A DNA stretch of 64,000 nt, taken from positions 30,402,001-30,466,000 of the forward strand of contig NC_072893.1 of NCBI RefSeq assembly GCF_027943255.1. Direction: 5' to 3'. Positions 20,954-31,917 of this stretch are shown here, in pieces. The translations under genes and the position numbers were made by a program. The DNA is from Anastrepha obliqua (taxonomy: Eukaryota > Arthropoda > Insecta > Diptera > Tephritidae). How positions within the stretch are numbered: the first letter of the stretch is position 1; the number at the start of each line of letters is the position of its first letter. The notes beneath the pieces were generated by a model. That model was not told where the DNA came from, ran no database searches, and worked only from the letters and a program-made list of their open reading frames with translations.

Positions 20954-22659
20954 CGTCTGGAGTTTGAAAATTCATATATTCGAAAACAGCGGCATTTGTG
21001 TGTGAATTCCGGTTTCATAGGTATACATCTGGTAATCGAGAATAATTCCTTTTTATTCATTTAGGCACTGTGTATATAAGTTAAGCTGTTAAGCTTACAG
21101 AAAAAAAATTAAATAATTCAGGCAGAAATATATTCTCCAAGCCCGAGGGTCTATAATAAAGATAAATATGAAATTAGTTTAATTCTCTCCGATTAACGAA
21201 GCAATTGCGTCCTAATGCTGCCCTCATTCCAAATCATAAAAAAAAGATGGAATTTCAAAAGTTTTCTGCCAACAGCGCCGTGCACCATTTCGACCATTTG
21301 TTGTGGCAAGTCCACCCCAAATCTCTCGACTAACTTAACGCAAAGCAACAACCAACTGTGCGCCATATCGCAAAAAGCTGCTAGCCACAGAGCAACAAAG
21401 CACACAATGGTAACATTTAAATTTTAATGCTGCATATATTAAAAATGTAAATAAAACAACAACAACAATCCTATAGTTACGGTGCAAATAAAAAAGTTAA
21501 CAAAATGGCAAATTTAAAAACTTCATTGCTATGTGAGCTTAGATGAGCGCGTCAGCAACAAGGCATTTATTGTTTTCACACTCCCACTACCAGCAACATT
21601 GCCATCAGGAATTATAGCCAAAAGAACAACAACAATTACAACAACAGCTGAAGCAGCGACAATGGCATGCTTGTCACGGTCGGTAAATAAATACAATGCA
21701 ATTTGCATAAATATATAGACAATGTTGACCATCCCGATGGATTATTTTGGTACTTTTATGTGCGTTAGCTCAACTCCGACACACACACACACACCCACAC
21801 ATACTTTTGTATGGATACATACACAAATACTGCTTTACCCAAGAGATGCTGGCGCCGGCAGCATAAAGCGCCAACGGCAATGCCCTTTTCAAACTGTAAT
21901 GCAGTTAAATATAATCGAATTTCTTTGCTAAACAAAAGCGAATATACACATTCGTGCACCCATACGTGCCCAGTAGGGAAATCATGGAGTAACGAACTGG
22001 TGCTGTTGTAGTGAAATCATAAAAAATTCACTTTCGTTCTCTTTCTGTCCATATAAGCGATTTTTGAATTTTATTTGCCGGTATTCTAAGAAGGGTCACT
22101 TGTTGTCTCCCCTGCATCCCTTTTTCCGTATTTTGTAAACTTTTTATTACTCAAGGAAGAGCGAAATTTTTTCAAAATTCAATATTTCAAGAAGTGTATT
22201 TTTTTTTTAACTTTTTCCAAATCAAGAGGACACCTCAAACTTCAATTGAGCTGAATGCCCAGTAGCTAAAATCGGTTGTTTTTGAGTAAAGAATTTTTGA
22301 GTAAAAAACTATTTTCGCAGATTTTATTTTTTGCAAAATAATACATTTTCTACTACTTTTTGTTTGTACATGAAATCACTAGTGCAAGTAATGACGATCA
22401 TTTTGAACCCATAATCATTAAAATCGGTGCATTTTTGACTAAGTTGTGAAAAAAAAATTTTTCTCATATAATTAAAAAAATCGATTTTGAGCCGAAAAAC
22501 AAAATTGCCGATAAATCTTAAAAAATTTTTTTTTCGGACGAACAAAAAAATACGTGTCTCATTATTTTGACCAGAGAGCAACATATTTGAGTTACATCGA
22601 AATCGAAGAACATGTCCCGAATAGCCCGGTTGAATTGAAATGGAAAGCATCAACACCAG
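20954..22659. other. No recognisable gene
   Basis: CAA/ACAACA-rich and (CA)n (21779-21800) sequences, then AT-rich DNA from about 22120. The stretch 22130-22659 may be the poorly conserved left part of the TTAA element at 22660-22874 but I could not place its left end. Confidence 0.45.
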
Positions 22660-22874
22660 ACCGAAAAAAGTCATTTCGAGTTAAATGAGTTTAAAGTTTG
22701 AGGTACAGGAGCGCGCGGACCACTCTCTATCGTGTTCAATGGCTATAGAAGATATAATATTGGAAATTTCCGCATCAAAATTTCACTGTATATTCTTAAG
22801 ATACTGCACTTTCGAAATATCGAAAAAACAAAAAATCGATTTTTTGAAATTTCTAGACCACCGGGTCCCCGTAA
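22660..22874. mobile_element. TTAA-type element, copy 2 (right part)
   Basis: Matches 6400-6620: AATGAGTTTAAAGTTTGAGG, TACAGGAGCGC, TAGAAGATATAATATTGG, TTCCGCATCAAAATTTCAC and CTTTCGAAATATCGAAAAAA in the same order and spacing. The right tip TCTAGACCACCGGGTCCCC ends in GTAA, a decayed TTAA. A reading frame covers it but is shared decay of a non-coding repeat. Confidence 0.65.
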
Positions 22875-23119
22875 GTAATGCCATAGATGAATTCTACTAC
22901 GCTTCGTATCGCTTTTCCAATAAATTTGAGACAATGTTAAAATCGATCAATTTTATCTAGCTCTGTCATAGGCCCAGGTGCTGAGAGCGATCGCCAGTGT
23001 GAGAATTGGATATAAACAATTTTATTATGACAGTCGTCGGCTCTCGGCAGACATCGGCAAACCTGCGAGTATTAGTATTTATTCCTTGAAAATGCAATTA
23101 AAATAATTTGCTTTTACTA

Positions 23120-24050
23120 CAAGAATATAAAAATGGATTTTGGTGTTGAATCTGGTATATATTCTCATAGACTTAGAATTGAAAAATCTGTGCGTCTCCC
23201 TAATGCTTGCAGTGTCTTTCAGGCGGAAGTACTGGCAATTGGGGAAGCTTGTAGGCTACTAATCGCAGATCCCTCTTTTAAGGGCAATATCGCTATTCTT
23301 TCGGATAGCCAAGCTGCAATCCAGGCACTGGGTTCAGCTACAACAACCTCTAAAGTAGTGGAGCAAAGCAGGAATAACCTCACCACCTTGAGCGAAAACC
23401 ATAAAGTTACCTTAATCTGGGTCCCGGGACATCGGAGCATTGAAGGCAATGAAAAAGCGGATGAACTGGCAAGAAGGGGATCTGCCATGAATAATGCTCT
23501 TGCAGAATCGGTATTCACACCTCTAGGTGCAGTCAAGAGTGCAATTTCCCTGAAATACCTCCGAATCGCAGATTGTAGATGGAGAGACCAGACAACATGC
23601 AAAGCTCGAAGAATGTTATGGCCCATTCACAACCACAAACAAACGCCAATTCTGACAAATATGAAACGAAGAGATGCCTGCATACTCACGACATTGATAA
23701 CTGGTTTCTGGTCTATCGGGGCACAAGCAGCCAAATGGACACAACACACACTGCCACAGTTGTTGACAACCTGAGAAAAACGAATCGACTTTCCATTTCC
23801 TCTGTGAATGCCCTACCTTGTGGAAGGAGAGAATCTCAACCGTTGGCAAACCACTGTTCGAGACTCTCGAGCAACTGTCTGGCTTAGACGTCAAACACCT
23901 TATAAGGTTCTTAAACCGCACTAATCGGATGTAGTCATCTTATAAATAACCATTGAAGAAGTTGGTAGCGAGGACGTGTCAACAAAATGGTGCAGAAGCG
24001 TTAGTTGGATTCTGGATTAACAACCACTTTAACCAACCAACCAATCTGTC
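23120..24050 (+). pseudogene. LINE RNase H domain and 3' end, copy 2
   Basis: The longest uninterrupted frame (23133-23774, 213 codons) contains MDFGVESGIYSHRLRIE, VFQAEVLAIGEACR (catalytic Glu, about 23214), AILSDSQAAIQAL (catalytic Asp, about 23292) and WVPGHRSIEGNEKADELARR (last catalytic Asp, about 23420-23476). The leading YTDGS with the first Asp is lost to 5' truncation at about 23125. The downstream zinc-like domain is frameshifted; a remnant NALPCGRRESQ is seen near 23810. The 3' UTR ends in ACCAACCAACCAA (24034-24047). RNase H removes RNA from the RNA:DNA hybrid during second-strand synthesis. Intactness of this domain suggests a relatively young copy of a LOA/I-type family. Confidence 0.85.
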
Positions 24051-24074
24051 AGAAAAATTTATTAGAATTAGGCC

Positions 24075-24260
24075 CTGTGAGCAGTTTTATCATATTTATT
24101 TTTTATTAGAATTTCTCTATGACTAACAAGAGTGTGAAGAGTGATAAGCCTTAGACGACTATTGTATGGTGGAAGATCTTATAGTGAGTACCTTCAAAAG
24201 CTCTAAAAGAGAAAGGTAAAAACTGTTTTTGAATGAATTGTAGCTTATCTATGCTTAAAT
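24075..24260 (-). pseudogene. CR1/jockey-like LINE C-terminal fragment
   Basis: The minus strand reads LQFIQKQFLPFSFRAF, and in a second frame DLPPYNSRLRLITLHTLVSH, the Q..F.xxALxxxxxxxLPPYxxRLxLIxLxxL block of CR1/jockey C termini. Short and frameshifted. It lies between the LINE 3' end at 24050 and a tandem repeat. Confidence 0.5.
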
Positions 24261-24270
24261 TATGAGAGGT

Positions 24271-24568
24271 ACTGATATCAGACACATAGGTTTTTTTCTC
24301 AAGTGAATCGTCGACGGTTTTTTTCTTGCCTTTTTTATTATTTGGTGGGTGAGGTAGTGCTCAAAATGTCTTCACACTGATATCAGACGCGTGATCGTCA
24401 AGTGAATCATTTTTTTCTTGCTTTTTTTGTGATTTGTAGTGCGAGGTAGGGCTCAAATTGTCTTCACACTGATATCAGACACGTTGGTTCCTTTCTCAAG
24501 TGAATCGCCGACGGCTTTTTTTTGTTTTTGTTGTGTGGTGAATGAGGTAGGGCTCAAAATGTCTTCGC
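24271..24568. repeat. Three tandem repeats of about 100 bp
   Basis: Units start at 24271, 24376 and 24468 with ACTGATATCAGACACGT-like sequence, continue CTCAAGTGAATCGNCGACGG, a T-rich middle, and close with GAGGTAGGGCTCAAAATGTC then TTCACACT. Lengths 105, 92 and 101 bp. They lie just downstream (in the element sense) of the R1-like ORF on the minus strand, so they may be its 3' untranslated region. Confidence 0.8.
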
Positions 24569-24572
24569 ACTT

Positions 24573-25440
24573 ACAGCTACCGTCGTCAACTGCGTCGTCC
24601 CTTCTCCTCTTCTGGAGAGACTTCCTTCCCGGGACGACTTTCTGCATTACTTCAGGAGGGCCAAGAATGACGTCCATGAATTGGACCAGTTCTATTCGCC
24701 CACGTCTGGATCCAGCGTGCTTGTAGCCAACTTCATGCTACAGGCCCGTCTTTTTATGTTTCCGTCTGTGAGGCCTCGCTTTGTTGTAATGCGTTGATGT
24801 CTGTCTGCTGCCTCAGAGCATCTCTTTCCACAAGCCAACTCTCGTAACTAAAAACGCGTGGTCGGGGTCAACGCTCGGTGCTTCGCAGTATATGCACCTA
24901 GGGCCACTTAACTTACCCATGCCGTATTGGTATTTCCGAAAGTAATCGGGGCCCAAGAGGAACTGGGTCATCAAATAGCTCACTTCCCCGAAGTTCCTTT
25001 GAACCCATTTGCCTATTGTAGGAATCAGCTTCGCCATCCGTCTGCCACTCGATTCAGTGTCCCATCGGCTTTGTCCCCGCTGCATAGTTTGGCATCTCCG
25101 TTGCGCGGCGTTAGTGGTGGTGTTTTTTTTTTTTTGGGAGTCTCCCACATCCACTCGTGCCCGGCCCATAATAGATATCTCCGCACTGATTACAAAAACT
25201 GCTGCGCTTGAGACAGTGCGGTAGGCTGAAGCAAGTCTGAGTGCCGCTGTTTGTTGTATAGCTTCCAGTATTTTGCAGTATCTTGGTTTTGCAGTGTAAC
25301 GCATTTCCACATATTTCGCTGCCGTACCGTACTGTGTTTGGGTCGCCATAATCAGCCTTCTTTTACTTTGGGTTGGTTCACCGATGTTCGCCATTAGTCT
25401 GCTCAGCATTCTCGTGATCGTCGCTGCTTTAGTATCCGCG
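24573..25440 (-). pseudogene. R1-type LINE ORF2 C terminus
   Basis: The minus frame 25409-24813 (198 codons) reads MLSRLMANIGEPTQSKRRL, ILEAIQQTAALRLASAYRTV (about 25275-25215), KWVQRNFGEVSYLMTQFLLG (about 25010-24950) and YFRKYQYGMGK followed by CIYCEAPSVDPDHAF (about 24900-24855). The order LxRLMPNxxGP..QRRGALRxASxYRTVS..FxMTQxLxGHGxFxxYL..C..C...H is that of R1-clade elements after the palm. The zinc-type CX2C..H motif lacks its final Cys. The catalytic palm is absent. R1 itself targets 28S rDNA; there is no rDNA here, so this is another R1-clade family or a displaced copy. Confidence 0.8.
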
Positions 25441-27009
25441 TGCCGTATCTGGGCCCAGAGCGTAAGCCTACAATCGAGTTGAACGATTCGTTATTATGGA
25501 ATTTGCTGCGACTTCATCCTCTGGCTCAAATATCAAAATATTTTGCGTGGCCTCAAATGCAATCGCGAGGCCAGAAATTCGTTTCACTTATTCGATTTTT
25601 TCCTACAGTGCAATTGGCTATGCGCATCGTTTCGGAAGTATTGAAGAGGAGTGACGTATCCGTTAGCGCAATAACAACTTCAATTTTATTTGCTAAATTT
25701 TCCAACATTTGATGTTTGCCCTCACATATCGCTGCCATCGTTCCATCGCCCCTTTGGTGGTCTGTAAATAACCAACTACATGCAAAACGAGCTCTTTGAC
25801 TGTGGGTGCCAAAAATGTGAAGCGAAATTGTGGGGGCAGAACGCTCACGGTGTACATGCATACATACATATGCATATACATTCTTTTTTGGGACAAACTG
25901 CAGACAGAACTTTTGTTCATTCGCTCGCCATTCAACTCAATTATCCTTAGGGAATTTCGTTTTTAGAAAATGGACTTTTGACTTTTTGAAGCTACTGGCA
26001 CTTACAGACATACATACATACATATGTGCAGGAGGCACGGGTAAGGACATCCGCGTGCATGTGTGAGCATATGTTACATATACATACATGAATTTATAAG
26101 TATATGCACACATACATATGCACATATATGCATGTCGTGGCTGCTATAAAATGTGTTTAACTGTATACTCGATCTGCCTTTGGGTGGAGGTTAATTCAGT
26201 CACAAATTCATTTGTTCGCAACTCTGCCGCAACTTCTGCTTCGGGCATTGCTGGGATCATCGTCTAACATTTGCCATTAGTTATTGCTTGTCAGCAGCCA
26301 TTTGGCGGTTCATTAATGCCATTTCTGCCTCCAATTTGCGGATATTTCTGCATATAAAGTGGCGAAATGGTGAAAATTGTTGTTTGTATGCAGCCAACTA
26401 AGCAAATTGTAAATAAGTTTGCTTGTGGAGTCATTCCGATGAAATTTTAAATGAGTTGTACTGTAGTGCAATGCAAAGAAATATTCGTATGCCGTCTTCT
26501 CAACAAAGATATTTGCCTACTAAGAAGTGTAATTAGGCATAATTGGTTTTATTGATATTGAATAGCTTAATTTGTTTTAGGGAATTTGTGGATTTATATC
26601 ACGAATTATTTTGAAAATTTTAATCATTTTGATATTCGAAGAAGTAGCCGAAGTTAAACTTTGGACAGAAATCCAATCCAAATTCAAAGTTAAGCACTGA
26701 TTACTTTTTTGTGAGTGTCAACCAGTATCCAAACCCCAAACAACCAAGTTTGTCGGTTGAAGAATACCGCATTGAGTAATTTGACGGAGACTATCTGGCA
26801 GCTCAAACGCAGCATAATCAACATCGTCCTCGTATATATACAAGTTTGCACAATAATTTTGCGCAACTAACTTGCTAATGGGAAATCCGTATTAACAAGC
26901 GGTCGAACGCTCGCAGCTCAATCCAAGTAAACTGAATCACCATCGCTTTCAGTAAGTCTTTATCTCGTGCACCAGCCTACATGACTAAAGAATAAAGAGT
27001 AATCAGATT
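25441..27009. other. No recognisable gene; CATA microsatellites
   Basis: ACATACATACATATG-type repeats at 25858-25880, 26006-26024 and 26080-26130. The rest shows no supported coding sequence. Confidence 0.5.
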
Positions 27010-27930
27010 GGAGGTACTTTCTCCTAAGGGTTTTTTAACAGATCACGCGTGACTACTGTCAAACTAAATACATACTTTTTTCAGTATTCATTGACATTTC
27101 ATCATGGAGAGACTTGTGCCTCAACAACGTTTACAAATCGTGCGATTGTATTACGAAAATCGACGCTCTGTGAAAAGTTTTCATCGCGCGCTCAGGCCAA
27201 CTTATGGCGATTAGCGACGAGGCCCCTTTTGGCTTAATGGCTACATCAATAAGCAAAATTGCCATATTTGAGCTGAAGAGCTACTGGAAGTCATTCAAGA
27301 ATAGCCATTAAATCGATTGAAAACAATCGTTTGGTGCGGCCTATCTGCTGGAGCAATCGTCGACCCATATTTCACCGAAGGCGAAGCTGACGCCAATGTA
27401 ACAGTGAATGGCGAATGCTATCGCATCATGATAAACGACTTTTTGATGCCAAACATTGAAGCCCATGATCTCCACAATATTTGGTTCCAATAAGACGGCG
27501 AACGGCGCTACTTGCATACAGCCTGTGAAACATTGGATTTACTGCTTCGACGTTTCGGTGAGCAATTTATCTTTTATTCTCGTCTCAGACCAGTAGATTG
27601 GCCACCAAGATCGTGTGATATCACATCTTTGGACTTTTATTTGTGGGGGTATGTAAAGTCTGAATGCTTTTTGCATAAACCAGCTTCGAATTGAAGCATT
27701 GAAAGTCAACATTACTAAAGTTATTCTCGAGATACCGACCGAAGTCCTCCAGCGCGTAATTCCAAATCAGTGTTTGCGGATGGCCGAATTACGGCGCAGT
27801 TGCGGCCAACATTTGAAAGGGATTATCTTTAAAAAATAAATATCAGGAATCGTTGTACACAAACACAGAAAAGATTGCCCAATAAATTTGAATTTTCGTT
27901 GTTTTATTTCAATTAAAAGTCCGATACCTC
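27010..27930 (+). pseudogene. Tc1/mariner-superfamily deletion derivative, copy 2
   Basis: Starts with a left end TTGGAGGTACTTTCTCC (about 27008). The coding part reads MERLVPQQRLQIVRLYYENR (27104-27163), then RPTYG joined directly to a decayed DEAPFWLNGYINKQN (about 27205-27260), TIVWCGLSAGAIVDPYF (about 27325-27375), LHNIWFQQDGE (27470-27500), RPVDWPPRSCD then ITSLDFYLWGYVKSE (27585-27665), VLQRVIPNQCLRMAE and a C terminus at about 27835. The missing block between HTH and DEA is the same as in 9745-10325. Second-Asp and third-Asp blocks survive; a stop (TAA in FQ-stop-DG) and frameshifts kill it. The right end near 27928 (CCGATACCTCTAAA) may be the inverted counterpart. Confidence 0.8.
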
Positions 27931-30370
27931 TAAAGTGATCACCTTTTGGTTTTCACACAGATTTTTTATTTACAAAATTCAATTGACTCAGTGATTGAAA
28001 GCAAATAACCATCAACTTTTTTTCATTTACCTCGTTGAGCCTTAGATCAGCTCAAAATGGACGTCGTATATGGTCGGAAAGCCAACGACGATTGGAGTCA
28101 AAGAAAACGAAGACATGAGCTTAGACGGGTTTTGGTTTAAGCAGAAAAAATGACTCAGGTCTGGACACCGCCTTTCCAATATTACGGCTGCTTTTGAATG
28201 GCGATTTAACTCCTTCAGAGTATTTCTCCGTGTGTAGAAGTCCACGCGAGTGCGGAAAGTCTCTTATCGTTATTCACCTGAGAATAGCTAGGACGATTCT
28301 TCTGCAAACGGTTCGAGCAGCTCACAGCTTCCGGATTTCATTCAAGTACCCCCCTGGGTGCTGTCTGAACAGCCGTTTGGAAGCGAGCTAATGTTAGAAA
28401 GCGAAACAGCACAAAATATCTGATTGTGCGTTGGGCTTACAATCCGGCACGTAAAACAGAAATTTACAATGAAAATAAAGACAACGCCTCGAATGCAAAC
28501 AGCTTATTTTGATGACAATCACGGCAAACAACTAAGAACTATAATTTGAGGGTATGCATCTGGAATGTCCGCAAAAGCAATAACTCGCTCCATCGCCATT
28601 CCAGATATGCAATGGACGAAAAAGGCAAGGAGCCCATTGCGTCTCTCACGCCTTTTACCTCTAAAGCAACGATTTGGTTCCTAGTTTTTGGATCAGAAGG
28701 TAGTTAGGTAGCTTAGTGATTATTTTCTTTTAGATTCAGGTGCTATAGACAACCATGTTTGGTGGTAGGCAAAGTCGATCAGGAGAGAATTCGTCACAGG
28801 TGCTGAATTGCCTGCTTATGGAACAAAAAAAGCGGTCCGCTCATAGAAGCGATTATTGGTCTATCACTTCTGTCGGTGCGCAGTTACAAAATTGAAAGAA
28901 ACTCGTTTTAATGCGGGTTATGGCGACACGATTTACCAGCGGAGTGAATCAAAGCACTTGTGGAAGTTGCGGAAGGGTGCACTTAGACCTTGAGTTCCAT
29001 TTGGACACCATTAGCTTAGGCTTAAGTTCGCGCCCTAATTCTCATTGGGGTGAAACCACTTCGTCTCTTTAAGAAACGATGAAATATTGTGGATGCCTAC
29101 GGGCTCTTAGTCGGCCACAGATCCAAAATGGAGGAAGAGTTTAGACAACGATTTCACGTTCTGGCATGAGGGAGGCAATGTCAGAGAACGAGTACATTGT
29201 TCTCCATTTCCTCCTCGTTTCTACAGATGCGACGGAAGTCATTAGAAGTCAACCCGATACGTTTTTCATGTGCCTGCATTAGACATCGTCCGGTGGTGAT
29301 ACCAACGAAATATTGTACTAATGGAAGGTCGGTCGAAATTGATGAGGAATCTGGTTATGTTTTCATTTATTCTATTCCAAACTTGTCTAATAAATATTTA
29401 AATGTAATAATAATAATAAAAAATGCATTAAGAAGCTGGAAATTTTATTTTTATGGCCTAGTGTAGAATTTTCGAAAAATGGAAATTTTTGTTTTTGCAT
29501 ATTTTCAATACTTAGACATTTAAGATTAAGGATTTTTTTAAATTCCTATTATTTCATGAGTTATAGGCTTTTTAGTGTTATATCCTTGCGTCCGATCCGA
29601 CCGTTTCAACTCACCAAAACGCGCCTTTCTCAAAACTACTTTTTTCGAGCTGGCAGTAAGGATATCTCGAGTTCTAATTGACCGATTTGGAGAGGGGAGG
29701 ATAATCTTTACACTTTCTTCATCAGATTGTTTTAGCTCGAAGCTATAGCTTTTCATTTAGTATTTTAAAAAAATCAGAATTGCTGAAAAAATATGCAAAA
29801 GAAAAATATTTTTCAAACAGCCGCCATATTGTGAAAACAAAAATTTTAAACTTGTTCAAGGCTTATTCGATAGTAGCATCTATAATAATTAATAATCCGT
29901 TTGGTTTTTATTTTTTTAGATCATAGGATGGTTGGAATCATGCACGCCAGGGCACCCTCGTTTTTTTGACTATGCACAGTGAATTTTCGTGAATTTTAAT
30001 TTCTTTTTGTTTTGGGTTAGTTTTTAATGTAATAATTAATAATCGATAAACAAATGATGAAAAAGTGGAAAGTAAAATTTTTTTTGTTTCCTTTGCACAG
30101 TGCTTCAAAAACCGGACGAAATTTATGCCTCTACACTAGAATACCCTTTAAATCGAAGACCTTCAACTTCAGTTTTCACATGGGAGTTGCCTCGTTTGAC
30201 ACTTTGTATAACCTTTTACTTGAAAATGTAACTTTTTTTGTGGCAGGTTCAGCTCTATGTACAATCAGACCTGGAAGTCGAAAAAAACGTCTCATCAGAG
30301 AGCAAACTATTAATGGGCTCTTCTTATCTAAGTAGTCCTCTGAAAATACTCAACCCATACTTGCCAGGTC
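27931..30370. other. Mostly unassigned; possible LINE endonuclease scrap
   Basis: At 28545-28580 a frame reads NLRVCIWNVRKSN, like the start of a LINE endonuclease (WNVR), but nothing supporting follows. The 29470-30050 region is AT-rich with self-similar AGCTCGAAGCTATAGCTTT. No gene is supported. Confidence 0.35.
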
Positions 30371-30372
30371 TT

Positions 30373-30640
30373 TAAATAAATAAATAAATAATTGCCGCTT
30401 ACACACTTTTGTTAGGTGTTTGGCCGAGCTCCTCCTCTTGCTTGTACTGAGCGTCGTTATGTTTTTCCTCAAATTAAAAATTTTATAACAGAATCTAACA
30501 GAACCAAACCTACAGTTTTAAGCCGACTCCGAACGACAAATGGTTTTTATGAGGAGCTTTTCCATGGCGGAAATACACTCGTAGGCTTGCCATTGTCTGC
30601 CGAATGGCGTGTCTTTAGAATCCCATTTTTATGAATTTCC
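30373..30640 (-). repeat. tRNA-derived SINE, copy F (5' truncated)
   Basis: Plus strand: AAATAAATAAATAAATAATT tail (30375-30394), GTTAGGTGTTTGGCCGAGCT, a local expansion (30445-30500), then AAGCCGACTCCGAACGACAA, ATGAGGAGCTTTTCCATGGC and GGCTTGCCATTGTCTGCC. The tRNA-like head is missing, as expected for 5' truncation. Confidence 0.8.
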
Positions 30641-31916
30641 TCAATTTATCAACTGTTCAATGAACAGAATGACATTTTTATTTACTACAATTTCTAAATG
30701 CATTTAATTTCTCGTACATTGAGAACGAGGTTATTCACCCCAACGATTGCGATCTCAAATATTTTCTATACATCCGCTCCGCAATATAAATATTTTACCA
30801 CAAACCGGAAACTTCCTGCATAAAAGCATTTATATAAAATAAAATATATGAAATCGATAGATTCCGATGGCGTGTATAGTAAATTAATTGCAGCGCCAAA
30901 ACAAACATGCAATCAAAATGTGCCACAAATCCACATACATACAGACAAACGAATGCATGCACATATGTGTGTATGTGTGTATGGGCATCTTTTTCAAAGT
31001 AAAAGCCCTAAAGCATTCGGTAAATATTTGTATTGCATGCAGATAAATTCGCACCCTGCTTGGAGCACTTTTCACTCTCTCCTCCTCCCCCTTCTCGCCC
31101 TTTCCCAACTTCTCACTTAGCCTTTTGCAAAACCACACACACACCAATTGCAGGTGGCAAGGCATTAATTTTCATTCTCCTGTCGCTGGCAGAGGAATTG
31201 AAACAAAAATTATGGCACTTCAGTGAGAATTCATGAGTTTCCTGTTGGCGCTCCGGACGTGGAGTAGAGCCCGGAAAATTACAACAAAAATATGTAGAGT
31301 AGTTAAAAGCGGAAAATATAAAAAATATGTATGCATGTATGTATATAAAATGAAATAAATCCAAACAAATTAAAAAGAAAAAGCAAATTTTTGTGGCTTC
31401 CGTTGTGGCAGTTGTTGCGGTTGAAAGCCCTCGTACAAATACAAGCGCACATGTGTATGCACCCTGTAAGAAAAACTTGACTTATTGAAGCAAATTTCTA
31501 CTTCGGAAGTAGTACGACTTCGCCTATTGGAAATAGCGAAATCTGCCCTGAGGGTACGCTAGACTTGCATAGTCGACGGTGGGGTTGTCATGGCTATAGC
31601 AGGAAAGGAAATTGCGGGCTCAAGGCGATCTCGAATTCACTAATAAGCCTAGATCTCATGGATAGAATGGTACGCAAGTCCTCTACTCCATCAATTATTG
31701 GGATGGCATAACCAGCGGCACAACCTAGAATATCATTTGACTATCGCGTAGATACGAATATAAAGTATCGCATTTAATGCAACTGCAGAACTCTCGGAAA
31801 AATGTGTAGTGCGATGATGTGTAGTTCCTTGAAGTAGTGAATATTCTGAATTTAGCAGAAGCAAAACAGTGCGATATTGGGTGGTGGCCCTGCAGGGTAC
31901 AAATATGATATATGCA
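30641..31916. other. No recognisable gene
   Basis: CATA repeats (30935-30990, 31328-31345) and low-complexity DNA. Open frames at 30848-31364 overlap on both strands and lack domains. Confidence 0.45.
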
Positions 31917-31917
31917 T

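Noticed and set aside
26000..26130. CRISPR-like regular repeats
   Set aside because: They are CATA microsatellites without spacers.
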